From the NCBI GenBank assembly GCA_963847965.1, contig CAWKCG010000043.1:124001-188000 (forward strand): 64,000 nucleotides of DNA. Direction: 5' to 3'. Positions within the stretch are counted from its first letter, which is position 1, and every line of letters starts with the position of its first letter. A program made the position numbers and the translations under genes. Shown piece by piece: positions 36,489-45,921 of this stretch. Source of the DNA: Palsa-504 sp963847965. Its GTDB lineage: Bacteria > Actinomycetota > Actinomycetes > Streptosporangiales > Streptosporangiaceae. The notes beneath the pieces are model-generated. The model had not been told where the DNA came from, ran no database searches, and saw only the letters and a list, made by a program, of their open reading frames with translations.

Positions 36489-36839
36489 TCAGGATCGGTG
36501 CCTCCTGAGGATTACGCTAAAGCTCCATTCACTGTCTCCGCGTCTTTTGTCCTTCGCAGAATCGGGATTCGTATTTCTGCCCTCTTCTTCGCTGGACTCC
36601 TCCGGAGGACACAGCCCAGTCTTACCTTGACGCCGTGCTGACCACCACCGACGAATACTTCTTGCTGTTGCGGCCGTTACCGCGATTACTGCCGCTGCCC
36701 AAATTGCTGGGAGCCACGCACTGAAAGCGAGGCCTAGAATTACTCCGGCTAGAATAAGGCCTACGCCTAGAGCCACTAGCCATCCGTTTGGGAGAGACTC
36801 CGTTACTTCGGCTCGAGAGGCTCGGTGAACTGTAGCCAT
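36489..36839 (-). CDS. Small membrane hypothetical protein
   Basis: A 116-residue protein with two hydrophobic helices (LVALGVGLILAGVILGLAF and LPAIWAAAVIAVTAATA) followed by a charged tail. The family is not recognised. It lies ten bases after the DUF397 gene on the same strand and is probably cotranscribed. Base composition here is less GC-rich than in the core genes. Confidence 0.55.
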   Translation of the reverse strand: MATVHRASRAEVTESLPNGWLVALGVGLILAGVILGLAFSAWLPAIWAAAVIAVTAATARSIRRWWSARRQGKTGLCPPEESSEEEGRNTNPDSAKDKRRGDSEWSFSVILRRHRS

Positions 36840-36849
36840 CTCGATAGGC

Positions 36850-37059
36850 TCAGCGGGAGGAATTATTCCTCTTGGTCGAGTCCAGGAATGACCGGAAAGC
36901 GTCCACGGAGTAGCTCAGCACTGGCCCATCAGGGTCCTTGGAGTCGCGGAGTGATACCCTCCCCCGGGCCGATGCTACCTCGACGCACGCCCCGTTGCCC
37001 ACGCTGTAGCTCGCAGTGCGCCAGGGGAGGCCGCGGTCCCCGGAATCAATTGTTGGCAT
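36850..37059 (-). CDS. DUF397 protein
   Basis: A 69-residue protein with the DUF397 pattern: LPWRTASYSVGNGACVEVA, then VSLRDSKDPDGPVLSYS and a final FRSFLDS. These small proteins are encoded next to DUF5753-type XRE regulators throughout filamentous actinobacteria (the WhiJ/AbaA-type modules) and act as their partners or antagonists. ATG 37059 lies 95 bases after the XRE gene. Confidence 0.85.
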   Translation of the reverse strand: MPTIDSGDRGLPWRTASYSVGNGACVEVASARGRVSLRDSKDPDGPVLSYSVDAFRSFLDSTKRNNSSR

Positions 37060-37154
37060 AGCCTTTGGCTTTCTCTTCTATCGGACGATGTAGGGAATTA
37101 GGAACATACTAGCTATTCTCGTGGAATCTGACTCGCCGCGCCAATCACTGTAAA

Positions 37155-38021
37155 TCATCCAGCGCGGCCACTTACTTCACCGAACTGAGCCTTAATTTGC
37201 GTAATCGCGTTAATTGTGTCTTTTGGACTTAGCGCTACGGTTTGGAGTCGTTCAAAAACTTCACGGTATCTTTTCAGGTCATCTGGCCGCTCGAAGTACA
37301 TGGAACCGGCCAGTCCTTCGACGAAGACTACACTCGCGGCCGGGGCGGGCAGGTCCAGAATGTTGAAGTTGCTCTCCAGACCCGGGTGATAACCGACCGC
37401 AAATGGGATGACCTGCATGGCCACATTAGGCAAGCACGCCGCTTCGATGAGCCGGTCAAGCTGAGCTCCCATGACCCGCAGGCCCCCGACCACCCGGTGC
37501 AGCACGGCCTCGTCCATTACGACGGCGAAGGTCGGCGGGCTGGCCTGCGTGAGCAGGCTCTGCCGTTTGAGCTTGGCTTCGATGTTCCGCTCGATCTGAT
37601 CGGTGCTGAGCCTGGGCAGATAAGCCTCGTGCCCGGCCCGCGCGTAGTCCGCGGTCTGTAGCAGGCCAGGTACAACCGACGATTGGAAGTCGCTTATGGC
37701 AACCGCTTCCGCCTCTAGGCCCACGAAGGTGCTATAGCCCAAGTCATAGGACTGCCACCAGCCTTGGCGCTTGCCCTCGCGCGCCAGGGCCGTCATCCGG
37801 TCGCGCTCGGCCTCGTCGGTTACCTCATAGAGATCGCAGAGGTCGCGGATGTCGCGAGGGGTTGCGATGCCGTGGCCGGTTTCCATGCGGCTCACCTTGC
37901 TCGGGGAGCACAGGAGACGCCCTGCCACCTGCTCTACCGTTAGGCCTCTTTCGTTGCGAAGTGTGCGGAGGAGGGCACCTAGTTCGCGACGGCGAACCGT
38001 GGGACTGCGTACTTCCGGCAC
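37155..38021 (-). CDS. XRE regulator with DUF5753 domain (WhiJ-like)
   Basis: A 288-residue regulator. The N-terminal helix-turn-helix is LGALLRTLRNERGLTVEQVA, then CSPSKVSRMETG. The C-terminal DUF5753 domain contains YSTFVGLEAEAVAISDFQ, VPGLLQTADYARA and VFVEGLAGSMYFER. Such regulators pair with DUF397 proteins and influence development or antibiotic production in Streptomyces. The upstream region has a perfect inverted repeat (38128-38145). The ATG at 38021 (MPEVRSPTVRRREL) is standard. Confidence 0.88.
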   Translation of the reverse strand: MPEVRSPTVRRRELGALLRTLRNERGLTVEQVAGRLLCSPSKVSRMETGHGIATPRDIRDLCDLYEVTDEAERDRMTALAREGKRQGWWQSYDLGYSTFVGLEAEAVAISDFQSSVVPGLLQTADYARAGHEAYLPRLSTDQIERNIEAKLKRQSLLTQASPPTFAVVMDEAVLHRVVGGLRVMGAQLDRLIEAACLPNVAMQVIPFAVGYHPGLESNFNILDLPAPAASVVFVEGLAGSMYFERPDDLKRYREVFERLQTVALSPKDTINAITQIKAQFGEVSGRAG

Positions 38022-38101
38022 CGAAAGTTGCTCCTTTCCTCAGGAGTAGCCAACGATCTAGGGTGAGTCTCACGTCTTGGGGATTGACTCATCACATGCA
38101 G

Positions 38102-38153
38102 GATGCACTAGAAATTTGCACTTGCCAGCATCTATTGCTAGATGCACTATAAA
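38102..38153. promoter_or_regulatory. Palindromic operator region upstream of the DUF5753 regulator
   Basis: GCATCTA-TTGC-TAGATGC (38128-38145) is a perfect inverted repeat. GATGCACTA occurs twice (38102-38110 and 38141-38149). A plus-strand TATAAA lies at 38148-38153. I infer an operator controlling the regulator and a possible rightward transcript. Confidence 0.5.
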
Positions 38154-38165
38154 AGCAGAAGCAGG

Positions 38166-38327
38166 ATGCATCCTCAAGCGACCCGCCGACAATGGGGTCG
38201 AGCGGTGACCCAGCAGGTTACCGAAGAGATCGCGTGCCAGCTGAGGGCTCGCGCCGGGCGTGAACTATCCGCCCGCGCTGCGGCTTTGGCTACGCGAGGG
38301 AGGGGAGGCACTGCGAGGGCAACGTAG
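38166..38327 (+). pseudogene. Possible truncated XRE-type regulator
   Basis: A frame of 53 residues starting shortly after the TATAAA element. VTEEIACQLRARAGRELSAR resembles the first helix of small streptomycete XRE proteins, but the rest of the helix-turn-helix is missing. It looks like a remnant; support is weak. Confidence 0.3.
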
Positions 38328-38524
38328 ACCCGCGAAGACCGCGATCGCTTCCCAAGTGGAGACGCGTGCAGGGCGCGGCACCACATCCGCGACCAACACC
38401 ACAACGAGCTGGAACCCCGCAGCCACAAGCTGCGCGATACCCAGACGCGCCGCTGGGCCGGTGCTGCAACACCGACCCAGCGAAACACCTCCCATGCTCT
38501 GACCGAGCTAGAAGGGCTAGTGAC

Positions 38525-39046
38525 GTGATCAACATTAGCAACCACACCAGCGAAGACAACCCCTCGTGGTCGGCCGTTCTGGTAGTGCTTACCCAGCCGC
38601 TCACCACAGCGAAGGCTACTAATCATTCGGGCGGCCGTCCGCTCGGCGCACGTATCCGCAACATCCTCGATTGGCTGGCCGCCCTACCGCGGCGGTGGGG
38701 CGACCGGTGGTTCGCGATGAACGACGCCGAGGCCGAGTGGCGGGGCTTGCGGATGACCAGGATGCACGTCGGCCTGGGCCGACGCTACCGCGATCCACGC
38801 TTCGACAGACCGGCCGAATACGAGCAGTGCCGGGAACCGGCTTCCGCGCGGACGTGCCCTGCGGTCCCGTGTCTGGGCACCGGACGGGTCACCATCAGGG
38901 GGGGTGAACGATGGCGTTCGGACGGCCGCGGCGGCGCAACGACCCTAGCGTCATGCCAGCGACATCCTCCACACCCGCGTGCTGAGCCAGCGACGTGCGC
39001 GTCGTGGCGAGCACGCGGTACCGGCACATCGTGGTGCTCGAGGTGA
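38525..39046 (+). CDS. Uncertain hypothetical protein
   Basis: A 173-residue frame from GTG 38525, with GAAGG about eleven bases upstream. The first 125 residues (containing LGARIRNILDWLAALPRRWG and FDRPAEYEQCREPA) read like a real soluble protein. The last 40 residues look like non-coding translation, so the 3' end may be damaged. No family recognised. Confidence 0.3.
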   Translation: MINISNHTSEDNPSWSAVLVVLTQPLTTAKATNHSGGRPLGARIRNILDWLAALPRRWGDRWFAMNDAEAEWRGLRMTRMHVGLGRRYRDPRFDRPAEYEQCREPASARTCPAVPCLGTGRVTIRGGERWRSDGRGGATTLASCQRHPPHPRAEPATCASWRARGTGTSWCSR

Positions 39047-39208
39047 TCCGCCGCGCACCACTCGAGCGGCCCCACCGGGGTTATTGTCCCTACCTGGCCC
39101 GGCCTGGATCGCGGCGAAGCCGAGGGTAGCGATGATGAGGAGCCTGCCTTGCACGGCAGCCCGGGGCACTACCGACCGTTCGGATGACCTATGGGGGGCC
39201 TACGGCGG

Positions 39209-41365
39209 TCAGCTGACCGCAGCCCCCTGCCCGTCACCGCGGCCGCGATCACCGTCCTGACCGGCCGGGCTGACCGACTTGGCCAGCAGTTGGGCCACGT
39301 CCACGACCTCGAGCGTTTCCTTGGCCTCCCCCGAGGCCTTCTTCGCGCTGACCGCGTCGCCGAGCATGACCAGGCAGTACGGGCAGGACGTGGAGATGGT
39401 GTCCGGGTTCAGGGCGAGGGCTTCCTCGATGCGCTCAATATTGATCCGCTTGCCGATCCGCTCCTCCATCCACATCCGGGCCCCGCCGGCGCCGCAGCAG
39501 AAGCCGCGGTTCTTGCACCGGTGCATCTCGGTGGCCTCGATGCCGGGCACGGCGTCGAGGATCTCGCGCGGCGGCGTGAATATCTTGTTATGCCGGCCGA
39601 GGAAGCACGGGTCGTGGTAGGTCAGCTTCTCGTCCACGCGTCCCACCGGCTTGAGCTTTCCCTCGGCGACCAGGCGGGCCAGCAGCTGGGTGTGGTGTAT
39701 GACTTCGTAGTTGCCGCCGAGCTGCGGATACTCGTTCGCGAGGGTGTTGAAGCAGTGCGGGCAGCTGGCCACGATCGTGCGGGCGCCCGCCTCGTTCAGC
39801 GTCTCGATGTTCTGCTGCGCCAGCATCGAGAAGACGAACTCGTTGCCCATCCGCCTGGCCGGGTCGCCGGTGCAGGTCTCCGCCGGGCCGAGCACCGCGA
39901 ACGTCACCCCCGCGGCGTGCAGGAGCGAGGCGATCGCCTTGGTTGTCTTCCTGGCCCGGTCCTCGAGCGCGCCCGCGCAGCCGACCCAGAACAGGTACTC
40001 GACGTCAGCGGGGATCTTCCCGTCCACCACGGGCACCTCGAAGTCGAGCTCGCCCATCCACTCGGCGCGCCGGGCCTCCCCCATGCCCCACGGGTCGCCC
40101 TTGTTCTCCAGGTTCTTCAGCATGCCCGCGGCCTCGACCGGGAACGCCGACTCGATCAGCACCTGGTACCGCCGCATCCCGTCGATGTGGTCGATGTGCT
40201 CGATGTCCACCGGGCACTCCTCGACGCACGCCCCGCAGTTCGTGCACGACCAGATCACGTCGGGATCGATCACGCCGCCGTCCTTGCCGACCAGCGGGCG
40301 CCCGGCCTCGGCCTTGACCGCGTCCGGCAGCTTGTCCCGCTCCGCGTCGGAGGCGGCCAGCAGGTACGGCGCCTTGGCGAACGCGTGATCGCGCAGGTCG
40401 AGGATGACCTGCTTGGGGGACAGCGGCTTGCCGGTGGCCCACGCCGGGCACTGCGACTGGCACCGCCCGCACTCGGTGCAGGTGGCCATGTCCAGCATGC
40501 CCTTCCAGGTGAAGTCCTCGATCTTGCCCAGGCCGAACACGTCGGTGTCCGGGTCCGCCTCCTCGAAGTCAAGGACCTTGCCACCCGAACGCATCGGCTC
40601 GAGCGGCCCGAGGGCGTTCGGGCGGCGCGAGAACAGGACGTTCAGCGGGGCCAGCGCGATATGCAGGTGCTTGGAGTACACCACGATGACCGCGAAGGCC
40701 ATGATGACGCCGATCTGGGCGAGAATAAACACCACCTCGAGCACGCTGTTCACCCCGGTGCCGAGCGGGTGCAGCCAGTGCCCGACGATCTGCGAGGCGA
40801 ACGCGCCGTGACGGTAGGGGAAGAAGCCGGTGTCGATCTGTGCGCCCCTGTACAGCAGCAGGGTGGCGATGACCAGGAAGATCATGCCGAGCACCAGCCA
40901 AGCGGCGCGGGTGTGCGAGCCGAAGAACCGGGAGGCGCGGCCCTCGCGGTGCGGGTTGTTCCGCACCCTGATCACAGTGAAGGTGATGATCCCGGCGAGC
41001 ACCCCGACGCTGAACAGGTCCTCGATGAAGCCGATGGCGGGCCAGTGCCCGATCCAGATGATCGCGAACTTCCGGCTGAACAGGTCCCCGTACGCCTCGA
41101 TGATCGTCAGCAGCAGGACGATGAAGCCCCAGAAGGTGAGGGCGTGCGCCACGCCCGGCACCGACCACTTGAGCAGCTTGCGCTGCCCGATCACCTCGGT
41201 AGCCTGCGTGGTGAGGTCCCGGCCGAGGTGGGCGCGGGCGGAGGCGATACGCTCGGGGGCGGGCTGTCCGGTAGCCCCCAGCCGTTTCAGCCACCACAGC
41301 CGCCGCCCCGCGACCGCGAACGCGACCGCGGTCAGGACCAGGCCGACCGTCATCCGCAGGACCAC
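39209..41365 (-). CDS. Membrane iron-sulfur oxidoreductase, EtfD-like
   Basis: A 718-residue protein. About five membrane helices in residues 1-240 form a nitrate-reductase-gamma-like, haem-binding-type domain. Two 4Fe-4S motifs follow (CTECGRCQSQCP and CTNCGACVEECP), then two Cys-rich CCG domains (ASCPHCFNTLANEYP and CCGAGGARMW). This is the plan of mycobacterial Rv0338c/EtfD, which passes electrons from acyl-CoA dehydrogenases via ETF to the quinone pool. The Gly/Asp-rich C-terminus is variable. GTG 41365 has GGGAGG five bases upstream. It is divergent from dnaK. Confidence 0.88.
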   Translation of the reverse strand: MVLRMTVGLVLTAVAFAVAGRRLWWLKRLGATGQPAPERIASARAHLGRDLTTQATEVIGQRKLLKWSVPGVAHALTFWGFIVLLLTIIEAYGDLFSRKFAIIWIGHWPAIGFIEDLFSVGVLAGIITFTVIRVRNNPHREGRASRFFGSHTRAAWLVLGMIFLVIATLLLYRGAQIDTGFFPYRHGAFASQIVGHWLHPLGTGVNSVLEVVFILAQIGVIMAFAVIVVYSKHLHIALAPLNVLFSRRPNALGPLEPMRSGGKVLDFEEADPDTDVFGLGKIEDFTWKGMLDMATCTECGRCQSQCPAWATGKPLSPKQVILDLRDHAFAKAPYLLAASDAERDKLPDAVKAEAGRPLVGKDGGVIDPDVIWSCTNCGACVEECPVDIEHIDHIDGMRRYQVLIESAFPVEAAGMLKNLENKGDPWGMGEARRAEWMGELDFEVPVVDGKIPADVEYLFWVGCAGALEDRARKTTKAIASLLHAAGVTFAVLGPAETCTGDPARRMGNEFVFSMLAQQNIETLNEAGARTIVASCPHCFNTLANEYPQLGGNYEVIHHTQLLARLVAEGKLKPVGRVDEKLTYHDPCFLGRHNKIFTPPREILDAVPGIEATEMHRCKNRGFCCGAGGARMWMEERIGKRINIERIEEALALNPDTISTSCPYCLVMLGDAVSAKKASGEAKETLEVVDVAQLLAKSVSPAGQDGDRGRGDGQGAAVS

Positions 41366-41444
41366 GCCAACCTCCCGGGTATCCGAAAGCTCAAGCGTAG
41401 GGCAAAAATCCGCGCTGCCCGGGAATGGATGGCGGCCGAGCTAA

Positions 41445-41465
41445 GTTGAGCCTATATGACTCAAG
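41445..41465. promoter_or_regulatory. HAIR element 1 (HspR operator)
   Basis: GTTGAGC-N7-ACTCAAG matches the HspR-associated inverted repeat CTTGAGT-N7-ACTCAAG, with the exact spacing and 12 of 14 half-site bases. It lies 75-95 bases before dnaK. The gene for its regulator, hspR, is three genes downstream. Confidence 0.85.
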
Positions 41466-41496
41466 TCATTTGACGGCGGGAGCCCTCGCTGGCAAG

Positions 41497-41516
41497 CTTG
41501 AGCCGGACTACTCAAC
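41497..41516. promoter_or_regulatory. HAIR-like element 2
   Basis: CTTGAGC and ACTCAAC face each other with six bases between instead of seven. It is a second, imperfect HspR site 24-43 bases before dnaK, close to or within the 5' untranslated region. Confidence 0.6.
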
Positions 41517-41539
41517 TTCAACACACACAAGGACTGCTC

Positions 41540-43398
<1,859 letters not shown>

Positions 43399-43399
<1 letters not shown>

Positions 43400-44223
43400 T
43401 GCCAGCATCCGAGGAGCCGGGCTCCAGGCCGGTCGTCCACGATAACCGGCGCATCGACCCGGTGACCGGTCAGGTCCGGGGGAAGCACGCGGCCTCGAAG
43501 CCGGCCGGCACCACTGGTGCCGGCCGGCCGGCCGGCGCCTCCGGATCCGCCGGCGCCTCCGGGTCCGCCGATGCCTCCGGGTCCGCCGGCGCCTCCGGAT
43601 CTGCCGGGGCCGGGAACGGCGAGCCCGAAGACCACGAGGACGAGGGCCTGGAGGCGGCCGAGACCGCGGACGAGGTGACCGCGGACGAGGTGATCGAAGG
43701 GATCGTAGAGGACGTGATCGCCACCGACCAGCAGGGCGCCGTGGCCGACGCGCAAGCGCGGCTCGCGGAGCGGACCGCCGACCTGCAGCGCCTGCAGGCC
43801 GAGTACGCCAACTACCGCAAGCGGGTCGACCGGGACCGCGCCGCCGTACGCGAGCAGGCCGTGGCCGCCACGCTGTCCGGCCTGCTCCCGGTCCTGGACG
43901 CCATCGCCCAGGCGAAGGAACACGGCGAGCTGTCCGGCGGTTTCAAGTCGGTCGCCGACTCCCTGCAGGCGGCGCTCGGTCGGCTCGGCCTGGTGACCTA
44001 CGGGGCGAAGGGCGACCGGTTCGATCCGAAGATCCACGAGGCACTGACCAGTTCCTATTCACCTGACGTCGCCGAGGACACGTGCGTCGAGATCCTGCAG
44101 CCCGGTTACAAGGTGGGCGACAGGATCCTGCGGCCGGCCAGGGTCGCCGTCGCGGAACCGGCGACCGGCCCGGACGGCATCAGCAACGAAGCTGAGTGGC
44201 CGACAGGCGAGGAAGGTAACTAG
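43399..44223 (+). CDS. grpE: Nucleotide exchange factor GrpE
   Basis: A 274-residue DnaK cochaperone. A long disordered N-terminus (residues 1-105) contains GASGSA repeats. A coiled coil (LQRLQAEYANYRKRVDRDR) and the beta domain, with HEALTSSYSPDVAEDTCVEI and GYKVGDRILRPARVAV, follow. ATG overlaps the dnaK stop as TGATG. The N-terminal extension is longer than in most relatives. Confidence 0.96.
43534..43605. repeat. Four 18-bp tandem repeats in grpE
   Basis: Units related to GGCGCCTCCGGATCCGCC run four times with one to three changes each. They encode the GASGSA repeats in the disordered GrpE N-terminus. Confidence 0.85.
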
Positions 44224-44241
44224 ACAAGCCAGCGAGGCGGG

Positions 44242-45405
44242 ATGAGCACGAAGGACTTCCTCGAGAAGGATTACTACAAGACCCTGGGGGTCGCCAAGAC
44301 CGCCAAGCCGGCCGAGATCAAGACCGCGTACCGCAAGCTGGCCCGCAAGTATCACCCGGACGCGAACAAGGGCGATTCCTCAGCCGAGGACCGCTTCAAG
44401 GAGATCTCCGAGGCGTACTCGGTGCTCTCGGACGAGAAGCGGCGCAAGGAGTACGACGAGGCACGCTCGCTGTTCGGCGGCGGCTTCCGGGTCCCGACCG
44501 GGAGCCGGACGGGCACCGGAGGGTTCGGCTTCGACCTGGGTGACATCTTCAGCGGTGCCGGGGACGCCGGGGGGCGCCTCGGCGATCTGTTCGGCGGGGT
44601 GTTCGGCGGCGGCAGCGGCCGTACCACCGCGCAGAACCGGCCCCGCCGGGGCGCCGACGTCGAGACCGAGACGACGCTGAGCTTTGCCGACTCGATCGAC
44701 GGCACCACGGTGGCGCTGCGGCTGGCGGGCGAGGGCGCCTGCCCGACCTGCCACGGCACGGGCGCCAAGGCGGGCACGGTGCCCAAGGTCTGCCCGACCT
44801 GCAACGGCACCGGCCAGTCGAGCCGGAACCTCGGCTCGTTCGGGATCCAGGAGCCGTGCCAGGAGTGCCACGGCCGCGGCCTGGTGGTGGACGACCCCTG
44901 CCCGGAATGCTCAGGCAGCGGCCGGGCGATGAGCTCGCGCACCATCCAGACGCGGATCCCGGCAGGCGTCGCCGACGGCCAGCGGATCAAGATCCCCGGC
45001 AAGGGCGCGCCCGGCGAGCGCGGCGGCCCGCCCGGTGACCTGTACGTCCGCGTGCACGTGAAGCCACACCAGGTGTTCGGCCGGTCAGGCGACAACCTCA
45101 CGGTGACCGTGCCGGTCACGTTCGCCGAGCTGGCGCTCGGCGCGGAGGTCAAGGTGCCCTCGCACCGCGGGGCGCCGGTGACCGTGCGGATCCCGGCGGG
45201 CACCCCGAACGGGCGGACCTTCAGGGTCCAGGGCAAGGGGGTGCGCCGCAAGGACGGGACCACCGGCAGCCTGCTCGTCACGGTCGAGGTCATGGTGCCG
45301 AAGGACCTGAACGGCAAGGCCCGCAGCGCCATCGAGGACCTGCGCGAGGCCACCGCAGGTCAGGACCCGCGGGAGGAACTCCTGGAGCGGGCGAAGGGAG
45401 CCTGA
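44242..45405 (+). CDS. dnaJ: Chaperone DnaJ (Hsp40)
   Basis: A 387-residue class I J-protein. It has a J domain with the HPD motif (KYHPDANKG, near residue 37), then a Gly/Phe-rich region. Four CxxCxGxG zinc repeats follow (CPTCHGTG, CPTCNGTG, CQECHGRG, CPECSGSG), and then the C-terminal substrate domains. ATG 44242 has GAGG just upstream. It belongs to the dnaK operon. Confidence 0.97.
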   Translation: MSTKDFLEKDYYKTLGVAKTAKPAEIKTAYRKLARKYHPDANKGDSSAEDRFKEISEAYSVLSDEKRRKEYDEARSLFGGGFRVPTGSRTGTGGFGFDLGDIFSGAGDAGGRLGDLFGGVFGGGSGRTTAQNRPRRGADVETETTLSFADSIDGTTVALRLAGEGACPTCHGTGAKAGTVPKVCPTCNGTGQSSRNLGSFGIQEPCQECHGRGLVVDDPCPECSGSGRAMSSRTIQTRIPAGVADGQRIKIPGKGAPGERGGPPGDLYVRVHVKPHQVFGRSGDNLTVTVPVTFAELALGAEVKVPSHRGAPVTVRIPAGTPNGRTFRVQGKGVRRKDGTTGSLLVTVEVMVPKDLNGKARSAIEDLREATAGQDPREELLERAKGA

Positions 45406-45416
45406 GAGGAGGAGAC

Positions 45417-45878
45417 ATGACCATGTCGTACGAAATGTCGGATGACCTGCCGGTCTACGTCATCTCCGTGGCTGCCCAGCTGTCCGGCATGCACCCGCAG
45501 ACGCTGCGCGAGTACGAGCGGCGCGGCCTGGTGTCACCGGGACGTAGCGCCGGCCGCGGCCGGCGCTACTCTATGCGGGACATCCTGGCGCTGCGCGAGA
45601 TCCAGCGGCTGTCGCAGGAAGAGGGCGTCAACCTGTCCGGCATAAAGCTGATCATGGATCAGCTCAGGGAGCTGGAGCAGGCCCGCAGGCTCCTCGCCGA
45701 GCTGCACGCCGAGATCGCGCAGCTGCGCGTAGAGCTGGAATCCACCCGGGCCGTGGCCGCCAGGCTGGCCGAGCTCCGCCGGGCCGGCAGCGATACAAGA
45801 TCGGGGCTCGTGCCCGTGCGAGGCGCGCGGGTGGCGGTGTGGGAACCGGCGCCCGGCCAGCCCCGAACAGATAAGTGA
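45417..45878 (+). CDS. hspR: Heat-shock repressor HspR (MerR family)
   Basis: A 153-residue repressor. The MerR-type winged helix reads VYVISVAAQLSGMHPQTLRE, then YERRGLVSPGRSAGRGRRYS. A coiled-coil dimerisation helix and a basic tail follow. HspR binds HAIR elements together with DnaK, forming a feedback loop; two HAIR-like sites precede dnaK. A GAGGAGGAG ribosome site precedes ATG 45417 (a second ATG is at 45423). Confidence 0.95.
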   Translation: MTMSYEMSDDLPVYVISVAAQLSGMHPQTLREYERRGLVSPGRSAGRGRRYSMRDILALREIQRLSQEEGVNLSGIKLIMDQLRELEQARRLLAELHAEIAQLRVELESTRAVAARLAELRRAGSDTRSGLVPVRGARVAVWEPAPGQPRTDK

Positions 45879-45921
45879 CTGGGCCGTCCAAGGACTGGAC
45901 GCCCATGGGAGATAAGCAAAA

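Noticed and set aside
38525..39046. Confident gene call for this frame
   Set aside because: The C-terminal part looks non-coding and no family is recognised, so I kept it only at low confidence.
39191..41449. A 752-residue plus-strand frame opposite the EtfD-like gene
   Set aside because: Antisense shadow. The minus strand has complete iron-sulfur and membrane motifs, and the plus translation is only His/Asp/Arg-rich.
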